From assembly GCF_007280415.1 (NCBI RefSeq), contig NZ_VKKU01000002.1, positions 682,001-746,000 of the forward strand: a DNA stretch of 64,000 nt, given 5' to 3'. The stretch is from Sphingorhabdus contaminans (GTDB lineage: Bacteria > Pseudomonadota > Alphaproteobacteria > Sphingomonadales > Sphingomonadaceae). Under the pieces are notes generated by a model, which did not search any database, was not told the DNA's origin, and saw only the letters and a program-made list of their open reading frames with translations. The translations under genes were made by a program, and so were the position numbers. Below, piece after piece: positions 8,584 to 16,400 of the stretch. The number at the start of each line of letters is the position of its first letter. Within the stretch, counting starts at the first letter, position 1.

Positions 8584-10152
8584 ATGTCACGTCGCACTTC
8601 CCGCCGCTCGGTCGGCGTTCAGCACGCATTGATCTCGCAAGAGACTCTGTCTCCACGTCCGGTACGTGGCCCCGGCCGTGCCGAGAAACTGTTCACGCTT
8701 CTGATCACGATCGTGGCCATTTTGTGCACACAGATCCCCTCAGACGCGTTCGGGCAGACATATAACCCTGCCAAACTTCCCTCAGGGGCCCAGCGCGCCT
8801 TCCCCAGCGCAGAAGGTTTTGGCGCGACTTCGGTCGGAGGTCGCGGCGGACGGGTCATCCCGGTAACGACACTGGCTGATTCAGGCGCGGGATCATTACG
8901 CGATTGTATGATGGCGAGCGGGCCGCGCATTTGTGTGTTCCGCGTCGCGGGTACGATTGAACTGCTGCGGCAGATCAAACCGACATCGGGCAATTTGACG
9001 ATTGCCGGTCAGACCGCGCCCGGTGGAGGCATTGCCATCAAGAACCATCCGTCCAACCTGACAGGATCACCCTTTTACTTTACCAAGCCCCACAATATTG
9101 TCCGTCATATCCGGATCCGGCCAGGCCCGACAAGCGGCACCAAGCAGGACACCACCGACGCAATTACTATCGATGCTGGCGCAGCGCATACGATCATCGA
9201 CCATGTATCCCTGTCCTGGGCGACGGACGAGCCGTTCAACACAACGAAGACCGCATCCAATGTGACGATACAATGGTCTCTGGTCTATGAAGGGCTGAGC
9301 AAATCGACCCATATTTCGGGTGAACATGCAAAAGCCATGTTTCTGGAGGGCGATAACATCACCGCGCACCACGTCTTCATGGCGCATGCCACGGACCGTA
9401 TGCCCAATGCCGGTGTCGGCAGCCGCGTCGACTTCGTAAACCTCATCTCGTACAATATGCGCGAGAAGGCCCATCAGTATTTTTCGATGAAGCAAAAGCA
9501 AAGCGCAACCGCGAGCGGTTTGACGCGCACGGCCAATATCGTGGGCAACTGGGTTTCGATGGGGCCAAATTCGGTTCGTGGCACCGCGATTTATGGTGGA
9601 AATTATGATGAGCAGTTTTCGACTAATCCCGGCTTCGCCCAATTTTACCTGTACCAGAATATCGACGGACGCCGGCGCAATGGGACACTTTCGGAAAAGC
9701 TGTTCTTTGACCCTGCCGATTGGAAATATGTCCTGACGCAACCCATAGGCACGTTAAGCGTGCAGCTATTCAGCCCGGCCGAGCAGGCTGTTCGCGACAT
9801 CACGGCATTTGCAGGTGCCTTTCCCCGCGATGCTGCGGACAAAAGGGTGGTGCAGGCATTTCTAACCTGTGGTGGCTCGATCATAGACAGCCCATCGCAG
9901 GTGGGCGGATGGCCAATACTGGCAGGCGGCACACCCTATATCGACGGCGATGCAGACGGCATGGACGACAATTGGGAGAAAAGCCGGAACATCAGCAATG
10001 CCAACGCAGACGCGGATGGCGACGGTTATACCAATTTGGAAGAATTCCTGAACGAGCTGGCCGGTGACCAGGACAGTGCCGGAAATTTCATAAACCGCGT
10101 TGGCGTGGGCAACGGCACCCTGCCGCCCGTCAATTGCAACATAATCCCCTAG
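8584..10152 (+). CDS. Secreted pectate-lyase-like right-handed beta-helix protein (copy A)
   Basis: 522-residue exported protein of the PL1 pectate-lyase superfamily. It has a basic N-terminus of about 35 residues, a hydrophobic export segment (about 40-58), then the start of the mature protein at the conserved YNPAKLPSGAQRAFPSAEGFGA. The beta-helix core contains GGRGGRVIPVTTLADSGAGSLR, IAGQTAPGGGIAIKNHPSN and the PL1-type D206-H207 segment IIDHVSLSWATDE. The C-terminus has Asp-rich DGDADGMDDNWE and DADGDGYTNLEEF motifs like thrombospondin-type-3/EF-hand calcium sites. The start at 8584 has GGAG 9 bases upstream; a TTG at 8569 would add 5 residues. It is close in sequence to copies B and D. 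Lyase activity on the local polysaccharide is plausible but unproven. Confidence 0.82.
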   Translation: MSRRTSRRSVGVQHALISQETLSPRPVRGPGRAEKLFTLLITIVAILCTQIPSDAFGQTYNPAKLPSGAQRAFPSAEGFGATSVGGRGGRVIPVTTLADSGAGSLRDCMMASGPRICVFRVAGTIELLRQIKPTSGNLTIAGQTAPGGGIAIKNHPSNLTGSPFYFTKPHNIVRHIRIRPGPTSGTKQDTTDAITIDAGAAHTIIDHVSLSWATDEPFNTTKTASNVTIQWSLVYEGLSKSTHISGEHAKAMFLEGDNITAHHVFMAHATDRMPNAGVGSRVDFVNLISYNMREKAHQYFSMKQKQSATASGLTRTANIVGNWVSMGPNSVRGTAIYGGNYDEQFSTNPGFAQFYLYQNIDGRRRNGTLSEKLFFDPADWKYVLTQPIGTLSVQLFSPAEQAVRDITAFAGAFPRDAADKRVVQAFLTCGGSIIDSPSQVGGWPILAGGTPYIDGDADGMDDNWEKSRNISNANADADGDGYTNLEEFLNELAGDQDSAGNFINRVGVGNGTLPPVNCNIIP

Positions 10153-10183
10153 ATCCGGGCCCCTAATACTGGATCAGAGGATA

Positions 10184-10228
10184 GGGCGCGTGGTTTACCG
10201 GTTACCCGGTATCTGCGCGCCCAATTTT
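10184..10228 (+). terminator. Terminator after beta-helix copy A
   Basis: Two nested stems, GGGCGCG (10184-10190) with CGCGCCC (10216-10222) and an inner ACCGG/CCGGT pair, followed by AATTTT. It lies 32 bases after the stop, between the convergent copies A and B. Confidence 0.7.
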
Positions 10229-10264
10229 CTGTATTAAAGGGTAAAGGGACCAGTGGCCCCGAAT

Positions 10265-12043
10265 TCAGACGGTAATCCCGCAGTTCACGGCAGGTACCGG
10301 ACCGGTTCCTGCGCCAACGCGATTGATAAGATTGCCTGCGGAATCCTGGTCACCCGCCAACTCGTTCAGGAATTCTTCCAAATTGGTATAGCCATCACCA
10401 TCTGCATCCGCAGTGCCGCTGCTAATCCCTCTGGATGCCTCCCAGACATCGTCCATGCCGTCGCCGTCCGCATCCGCATAAGGTGTTCCGGTAGCCAAAG
10501 CAGGCCAGCCACCCACCTGACTGGGATCATCAATGATCGAACCGCGGCAATTGAGGAAATCAAGCAATACGCGCTGATCTGAAACATCGCGGGGGAAGGC
10601 ACCTGCGAAAGAGGTGACGTCACGCACACTTTGTGCGGCGGAGGAGAAGAGTTCGACCGACAATAGCCCGATGGGGCTGCTCTGGATATAACGCCAGTCG
10701 GCCGGATCGAAGAAGAGACGATCATCCAGGCTCGTCGACAGGCGACGCCCGTCAATATTACCGGAGAGGTAAAACTCTGCAAATCCCGGATTGGTCGAAT
10801 ATTGTTCGTCGTAGTTTCCGCCGTAAATCGATGCACCACGCATCGAATTGGGGCCCATAGACACCCAGTTACCCACAATATTTGCCTGACGGGTCAAACC
10901 GCTGGTGGCGCTGCCCTGCTTTTGCAGCATCGAGAAATATTGGTGCGCCTTTTCCTTCATATTGTAGCTTACAATATTCACGAAATCGACGCGGCTGCCG
11001 ACGCCGGCATTGGGCATACGGTCAGTCGCATGCGCGACCAGCACATGATGCACCGTAATATTGCTGCCCTCGACAAACATACCCTTGGCATGTTCGCCCT
11101 GAATATGGGTCGATCTGCTCAGACCTTCGTAAACGAGCGACCATTGCACGGTGATATTGGCCGATGCCTTGGTCGAGTTGAAGGGTTCATCGGTGGCCCA
11201 CGACAGAGAGACATGGTCGATGATGGTGTAATCCGCACCGGCATCAACCGTGATACTGTCTGTTGTATCCTGCTTTGTCCCGCTGGTTGCACCCGGTCGG
11301 ATCCGGATGTGGCGGATAATATTATTTGGCTGCGACAGATAAATGGGCGATCCGGTCAGGTTGGACGGATCATTGCGGATTGCGATCCCGCCACCCGGCG
11401 CGGTCTGACCGGCAACAGTCAGATTGCCCGATGTAGGCTTGATCTGTGAATTGAGAACAATGGTGCCCGATACGCGGAACACGCATGTGCGTGCACCGGT
11501 CGCCATCATGCATTCGCGTAGCGAACCAGCGCCGGAATCGGCAAGCGTGGTCACGGGTATCACACGTCCGCCACGGCCACCTGTTGCAGCAGCGCCAAAG
11601 CCTTGCGCGGTCGGAAATGCACGTTGCCGTCCGTCCGGTAATTTGGACGGGCTATAGACACCTGCCGTCGTTGGAGGCGGCGGCGGAGGAGGTGGTGGTG
11701 GCGGTGCAGGCGGCGGCGGAGGGGTCGGCGTCGGCGGCGGCGGGGGAGGAGGAGGTGGCGGTGGCGGTGGCGCCGGTGGCGGAGCCGGCGTCGGCGGAGG
11801 TGACGGCGGCGGAGTTGTTGTGGGCGGCGGCGACGGAGGCGGCACCTCTGCTGGTGGCGGAGAAGGCGTGGGCGGAACGACAACTACAGGAGGCGGAGGC
11901 GTCGAGCTGGACGGCGGTGCACTACCGCTACCGCCACCGGCACCACCGCCGCCGCAACCCGACAGGGCGAGTGCGAAGACAAGTGTAGAAGAACCGACGA
12001 CGATGCGTCCGCGACGTTGCATTGGTTTGCGACCTCTGGCCAT
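10265..12043 (-). CDS. Lipoprotein form of the pectate-lyase-like beta-helix protein (copy B), with long proline linker
   Basis: 592-residue paralogue of copy A. Unlike A and D it has a lipoprotein signal (FALALSGC, lipid-attachment Cys at residue 30) followed by a Gly-rich stretch and about 85 residues of Pro/Thr/Ala runs, which would hold the beta-helix domain away from the membrane. The core begins at YSPSKLPDGRQRAFPTAQGFGA and contains the same IIDHVSLSWATDE motif and the same C-terminal DGDGMDDVWE and DADGDGYTNLEEF calcium-like motifs. An internal ATG at 12022 with AGAGG upstream is an alternative start and leaves the lipobox intact. It lies 244 bases downstream of virB11 in the same direction. 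The linker DNA is highly repetitive (CCG/CCA runs, about 11670-11935). Confidence 0.82.
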   Translation of the reverse strand: MARGRKPMQRRGRIVVGSSTLVFALALSGCGGGGAGGGSGSAPPSSSTPPPPVVVVPPTPSPPPAEVPPPSPPPTTTPPPSPPPTPAPPPAPPPPPPPPPPPPPTPTPPPPPAPPPPPPPPPPPTTAGVYSPSKLPDGRQRAFPTAQGFGAAATGGRGGRVIPVTTLADSGAGSLRECMMATGARTCVFRVSGTIVLNSQIKPTSGNLTVAGQTAPGGGIAIRNDPSNLTGSPIYLSQPNNIIRHIRIRPGATSGTKQDTTDSITVDAGADYTIIDHVSLSWATDEPFNSTKASANITVQWSLVYEGLSRSTHIQGEHAKGMFVEGSNITVHHVLVAHATDRMPNAGVGSRVDFVNIVSYNMKEKAHQYFSMLQKQGSATSGLTRQANIVGNWVSMGPNSMRGASIYGGNYDEQYSTNPGFAEFYLSGNIDGRRLSTSLDDRLFFDPADWRYIQSSPIGLLSVELFSSAAQSVRDVTSFAGAFPRDVSDQRVLLDFLNCRGSIIDDPSQVGGWPALATGTPYADADGDGMDDVWEASRGISSGTADADGDGYTNLEEFLNELAGDQDSAGNLINRVGAGTGPVPAVNCGITV

Positions 12044-12287
12044 ATAGATGAAACCCGTGCCTTTTGTTTCTATGTAAGCATCGAGTATGCGAAGTTACCT
12101 AATTAGACGTAGGCGATTATGGTTAACAAAATGTGAAAGAAAGGGCGCGTCGGTCACACGTTGCTTATTGTCGGCCAGTTGAAAATGCCCCTGAATGGCA
12201 GATTAACGCCGTTTTTTTAGGGTTAAATTGGTCCGGACAACAAAATCAGTATCATTCCGCTACTTAACCCGAAAAGCCTGATTTTGG

Positions 12288-13277
12288 TTATATATCGAGG
12301 TCGCGAGTCATGACGATCGAACTGATGCCCCTTTTGCCATCCTGACGTTCCAACTGGACGACGATATCGACGACAAAGCGGGCATATTCGATCACATCCT
12401 GACGGCTCAGCCCGATGCCCGATTGCATCACCATCAGCGCCAGTTGCTCGATCGCCCCGCGCGGTGAGTTGGCATGGATGGTGGAAAAACTACCCGGGTG
12501 ACCGGTGTTGATTGCCCGCAGGAAACTTACCGATTCAGTGCCGCGCAATTCGCCCAATACGATGCGGTCCGGCCGCAGCCGCAATGCGGCCTGCAACAGG
12601 TCGTTCGTGTTGATGCGGGCTACGCCCATATCGCCCTTCATGGCGACCAGGCCAACCGAGTTGGGATGCGACAGTCTTATTTCGGGCGTGTCTTCGACCA
12701 GCACTATGCGCTCGGACATCGGCACTTCGGCGAGAAGCGCGTTGAGGAAACTGGTTTTACCTGTTGATGTACCGCCACTGATCAGGATGGTCTTACGGGC
12801 ATGTATGGCCTGCTGCAGGAAAGCGATCGGATCGCTTTTGGCCAACATCACAGCGGGTTCGGCGGCGGGCGCGAGCTGCGTGGAGAAAGACGACAATGGC
12901 ATCGCCTTGATCTTGTGGCGGCGGATGGCAATGACCCAGTCACCGCGGGTCGCCGATGGTGCAATGACCTGCACGCGCGCCCCGTCCTCGAGCACGGCGG
13001 ACAGCAACGGGTTTTCACGGTTCACGCCCTGGTTGTTCACGCGGGCAATCTGTGTGGCCAATCGTTCGATCAGCCGGGCGTCCACCTGTGGAACCTGTGC
13101 ACATTCCATCTTGCCGGGCCCTGCCCGCTCGACCCAGATTTCACCGGGCCGGTTTATCAGCAGTTCGGTGACATCGTCCTGGTTCAGCCAGGGTTGAAGA
13201 GGCGCAAAATAGGCCTCCAGATAGGACTGCGCGACCTTTTCGCCGCCGTCGACAGGGGGGACTGCCCGAACGCTCAA
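12288..13277 (-). CDS. virB11: VirB11-type secretion ATPase
   Basis: 329-residue hexameric traffic ATPase of the type IV secretion family, acting on the cytoplasmic face. The N-terminal domain (about 1-150) includes LLINRPGEIWVE; the RecA-like domain has Walker A GGTSTGKT (K174), the Asp box VLVEDTPEIR, Walker B-region RPDRIVLGELRGTES and the His box GHPGSFSTIHANS. The start is a TTG whose bases overlap the virB10 stop (TTGA), so translation is coupled. It is the last gene of the operon. All catalytic motifs are intact, so the machine could be active. Confidence 0.95.
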   Translation of the reverse strand: MSVRAVPPVDGGEKVAQSYLEAYFAPLQPWLNQDDVTELLINRPGEIWVERAGPGKMECAQVPQVDARLIERLATQIARVNNQGVNRENPLLSAVLEDGARVQVIAPSATRGDWVIAIRRHKIKAMPLSSFSTQLAPAAEPAVMLAKSDPIAFLQQAIHARKTILISGGTSTGKTSFLNALLAEVPMSERIVLVEDTPEIRLSHPNSVGLVAMKGDMGVARINTNDLLQAALRLRPDRIVLGELRGTESVSFLRAINTGHPGSFSTIHANSPRGAIEQLALMVMQSGIGLSRQDVIEYARFVVDIVVQLERQDGKRGISSIVMTRDLDI

Positions 13278-14422
13278 AGATTTGCACCCAGGGCATCGGT
13301 AAAGTCGAGATCGCGCGCTACAAAGATCTTCACAGCCTGCCCCTGCACCACACGGATCGTGGGTGGTATGTTGGCACTACTCTGCGCAGCAACAGACGCC
13401 GCACTGGTGCCTGATGCGATAACAACGCCGTCATTCGACCGGGAACCAAGCGCTCCTACAACAGATAATAGGATGGCCGCCCCAAAACGCTGGAAGAAAT
13501 GGCTGTTTACTTTGCCGGGCAGCCCGGTTTGACCGGAGCCGTCTGTGCCGGGCGAACCGAGGTCGATCGAAATGCCATCCGGACGTATCGCACGCGTCCA
13601 GATAACATAGGCGCGCTTCTGTCCTGCGGCGACGCCGCTCTTATACTGTCCAATCAGGCGTGAACCGCGGGGCAGCAAAACGGTCTTGTTGTCAAAGCTA
13701 CGCACGTCCTGACTGACAAATGCGCGCGTATATCCCGGAAGGTCTGAGTTGATTGCTGTTTCGAGAACCGCTGGGATGAGCGTGCCCGCAACAATTGTTG
13801 CACCCGGGTTTGCCATCGGTGTAGCGCTGCTGCTTCCACCTTCGCCCGCACGCATCCCGAACAACTCATCATTGTTAAGGCCAATTGGTGTCGTTGGCAC
13901 TTCACCGGCCGAAGCCTGACGGTTGGCGTTACGGCGTTGCAAACGGTCCGCATAATCATCCAATATCAGCGCAGGTGAACGCGGATCCGTCGTCCGGGGT
14001 TCGAAATTTGTTGTAGGCGGCGGCAGAACTGTTGCCATCGGCGGAGGAGTGACAGGGGGGACGCCCTGGCCGCTTGGAACTGTACTTGGCTGCACACCCA
14101 TGACCGAATTGCCTAAGGGGTCAACCAGCGTCACTGCATTTTGTGGAACGGGCGGAGGTTGCAGATCGGCAATTGCCGGCATCTCTTCGGCTTGCTTGGG
14201 TTGCGGGCTCGCGGATTGCCGCGCCTCCGACATCAAATAGAGGGTTAGCGCGCCCAATGCGACCGCGCCGAACATGCCGCCCCAAATGGCGAAACCGTCT
14301 TTACCACGCTTTTGGTTCGCAACCACCGGGAAACGGTTCGTCGAAGCCTCTTCGAGGCTTTCATCATCAAGCGTGGTTCTGGGATCACGCTCATCATGGA
14401 TGCCTTTCGTGATCGTTTTCAA
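13274..14422 (-). CDS. virB10: VirB10/TrbI-type core-complex protein
   Basis: 382-residue envelope-spanning core component. It has a short acidic cytoplasmic N-terminus, one membrane helix (about 47-65, GGMFGAVALGALTLYLM), a Pro-rich periplasmic linker (about 75-165), and the C-terminal beta-barrel domain with the family-typical segments PAVLETAINSDLPGYTRAFV, LLPRGSRLIGQY and PGKVNSHFFQRFG. The length agrees with family members. Overlaps of four bases with virB9 upstream and virB11 downstream show a single translational unit. Confidence 0.95.
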   Translation of the reverse strand: MKTITKGIHDERDPRTTLDDESLEEASTNRFPVVANQKRGKDGFAIWGGMFGAVALGALTLYLMSEARQSASPQPKQAEEMPAIADLQPPPVPQNAVTLVDPLGNSVMGVQPSTVPSGQGVPPVTPPPMATVLPPPTTNFEPRTTDPRSPALILDDYADRLQRRNANRQASAGEVPTTPIGLNNDELFGMRAGEGGSSSATPMANPGATIVAGTLIPAVLETAINSDLPGYTRAFVSQDVRSFDNKTVLLPRGSRLIGQYKSGVAAGQKRAYVIWTRAIRPDGISIDLGSPGTDGSGQTGLPGKVNSHFFQRFGAAILLSVVGALGSRSNDGVVIASGTSAASVAAQSSANIPPTIRVVQGQAVKIFVARDLDFTDALGANL

Positions 14423-15189
14423 TTCCCGTTCTCCAGTTTAGGCTGAACAGGATCGGGTAACGTTATCCTGTCCAATCGCGCTTTCGCTTTGCCCAAACGC
14501 AGCATCAAGGCGCTCGGTACGAAATCAATAACAAAATAATCATTTTGCGCGAGTTGATTTACAAGACTCTCGGTACCGTCAGCACCAATTGAATAAATAG
14601 CGGGCGGGGAAACGGTTTTGGGCCAGCGCAAATAGGTAAGTGTCCCGTCATCGAAAATTTCACTGGGCCAAAGACTTTGCTTGCCACTCTTCGCCCAACT
14701 CAGATTGATCTTTGGCGACGGATCTGCGGTTGTCTCACTAAGCGCTTCGGGCGGGATGCCGGTCAAATCGGGAACTTCCGAAGCCATAGGTTCAGGGGGA
14801 TATATGAACCGCATCGTATAAATGGGCACTGCCTTAGGGTTGGTCGAATTGAGTTCGAACAAATAGGTTCGGCGGTCAGTGACCACGGTCAGATTGGTAA
14901 TTTTCTTCGTCGTGATTGGTTTAATGAAGAGAATGTTCGCACGCTTGTTCGGTGTAATCTGCCAATTCGACCCATCGCCAACGGCGATGTTTTCGATCCG
15001 CTCTTCTTCGCCAAATAATATAGCCGTTTGAATGCCCATTACGCCCGCAATGGGATAGACGGTCTCGGGCGAATATGGGCGCTCCACCACGCGGCTGTCG
15101 GCGGTTTGCATCGCAAAAGACGGCTGAATACCGCCGGCGGCCAATCCCAGCAGCGCGAGAAGAAAGACAGGGCGTCGCAACTTGCTCAT
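14419..15189 (-). CDS. virB9: VirB9-type outer-membrane core protein
   Basis: 256-residue periplasmic/outer-membrane core subunit. A Sec signal peptide ends near SFA at residue 26. The N-terminal domain shows YSPETVYPIAGVMGIQTAI and the ANILFIKPITTKKITNLTVVT strand region; the C-terminal domain has PSEIFDDGTLTYLRWP and LVNQLAQNDYFVIDFV, typical of the VirB9 CTD that binds VirB7 and VirB10. The start overlaps the virB6 stop (ATGA). No virB7 lipoprotein lies beside it, which is where that partner is normally encoded. Confidence 0.93.
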   Translation of the reverse strand: MSKLRRPVFLLALLGLAAGGIQPSFAMQTADSRVVERPYSPETVYPIAGVMGIQTAILFGEEERIENIAVGDGSNWQITPNKRANILFIKPITTKKITNLTVVTDRRTYLFELNSTNPKAVPIYTMRFIYPPEPMASEVPDLTGIPPEALSETTADPSPKINLSWAKSGKQSLWPSEIFDDGTLTYLRWPKTVSPPAIYSIGADGTESLVNQLAQNDYFVIDFVPSALMLRLGKAKARLDRITLPDPVQPKLENGN

Positions 15190-16400
15190 ACCGTACTTTC
15201 CCGCTTTAAACGCACAGCGCCGATTGTGGCGGGTCTAAATTTGCGACCCAGTGCTTGTGTAACATCGTTCGTTTCCCGTTTTCCGGCCCCTACACTGCCC
15301 ACCATGTCGCCGGTATTAACAGCAAAATTCCGCGCAAAGCCTGCGCGTTCGGATGTATCTGCGGCTGGCGAAGGCATTGAAGACTGGTCCACAGCGCGCA
15401 AAATGGATTGCGTGCGTTGATCGGGCCCAGCCTCAACCGACGACGCAGGTGTGGATGCCGCCATCGAAGATGCCGCAACGGCGGCGGCCGTGCTCGCTGC
15501 ATTGGTATTGTCGGATGTTGTCGTACCCGATTCCGGCTCGGCCCAGGGCAGCCGCCATCCCGACACAAGCGTCGTCGACAATTTGATAGCCATCAGCATC
15601 AGCGCAACGTGTACCGACGCGGCAAGAAATATATTCACGGCAATTCGCATATCGATTTCACCATTGAGTTTCGCCAGCTCAACAACCAAGGGCCGAATCA
15701 GCGTCAACGTCCCCCCTCCAAGCAGAACAGCGAACAGAGGTGTTACCGCAAGCATGACGACCGCCTTCATCCAGCCGACAAACAATCCCCGCGTGCCCGA
15801 AAACAAAGCCAATATGATGAATATAGGCCCCAATGCCAGCATGAGAGCAAGCGCCATACGGGCGACTATGAGCACACCGACGGTGCCCAGCAAAAGCATC
15901 AAGGCGCCTAGCCAGAGCAGGTCGCCTTCTGCCGACATAACGCCGGCCGCGCCTTCAGGTCCCGCGCCTGTCGTACGCGATTGCAAGGCAACCTGTGCGA
16001 TTGCCTGAAACATGATGTCCAACTGCCGCGAGAACATGTAGGTCGCGCTGCCTTTGGTGTTCAAAAGTATCTTCGCCAGCTCTTCCGGTGCGCCCAATGC
16101 AATGTTGAGAACGAAGCTTTGGTATCCGATCCAGCTGGTCGCAAATGTCAGGATAAGCCCGAGACCGAGTATACGGGGCGGCAATGCGGAAAGCCGGCCA
16201 CGACCGCTGAGAAGACGGAACGCAATCAATGCCACATATATGGTCAATATGATTGTCAGCGCCCAACCAAGCGCACCACCCGGGCCGAAAAAGCGGTTGA
16301 AGGCATATTCGATGATCCGCTCACTATTGCAGTCGATATACTGCAAACCTGCAGTGATCCCCTGCTCCCGCAGACCGGTTGGCTGGCAAAACTGGCTCAT
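15186..16400 (-). CDS. virB6: VirB6/TrbL-type polytopic membrane protein
   Basis: 404-residue inner-membrane channel component with about six to seven hydrophobic helices (for example GWALTIILTIYVALIAF, LGLGLILTFATSWIGY, ALMLLLGTVGVLIV, MALALMLALGPIFIILAL). The last 110 residues are Ala/Ser-rich and low-complexity, probably cytoplasmic. Four-base overlaps join it to virB4 upstream and virB9 downstream; this is where virB8 would normally sit, and there is no space for it. Family call rests on topology and context, as VirB6 proteins are poorly conserved. Confidence 0.88.
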   Translation of the reverse strand: MSQFCQPTGLREQGITAGLQYIDCNSERIIEYAFNRFFGPGGALGWALTIILTIYVALIAFRLLSGRGRLSALPPRILGLGLILTFATSWIGYQSFVLNIALGAPEELAKILLNTKGSATYMFSRQLDIMFQAIAQVALQSRTTGAGPEGAAGVMSAEGDLLWLGALMLLLGTVGVLIVARMALALMLALGPIFIILALFSGTRGLFVGWMKAVVMLAVTPLFAVLLGGGTLTLIRPLVVELAKLNGEIDMRIAVNIFLAASVHVALMLMAIKLSTTLVSGWRLPWAEPESGTTTSDNTNAASTAAAVAASSMAASTPASSVEAGPDQRTQSILRAVDQSSMPSPAADTSERAGFARNFAVNTGDMVGSVGAGKRETNDVTQALGRKFRPATIGAVRLKRESTV

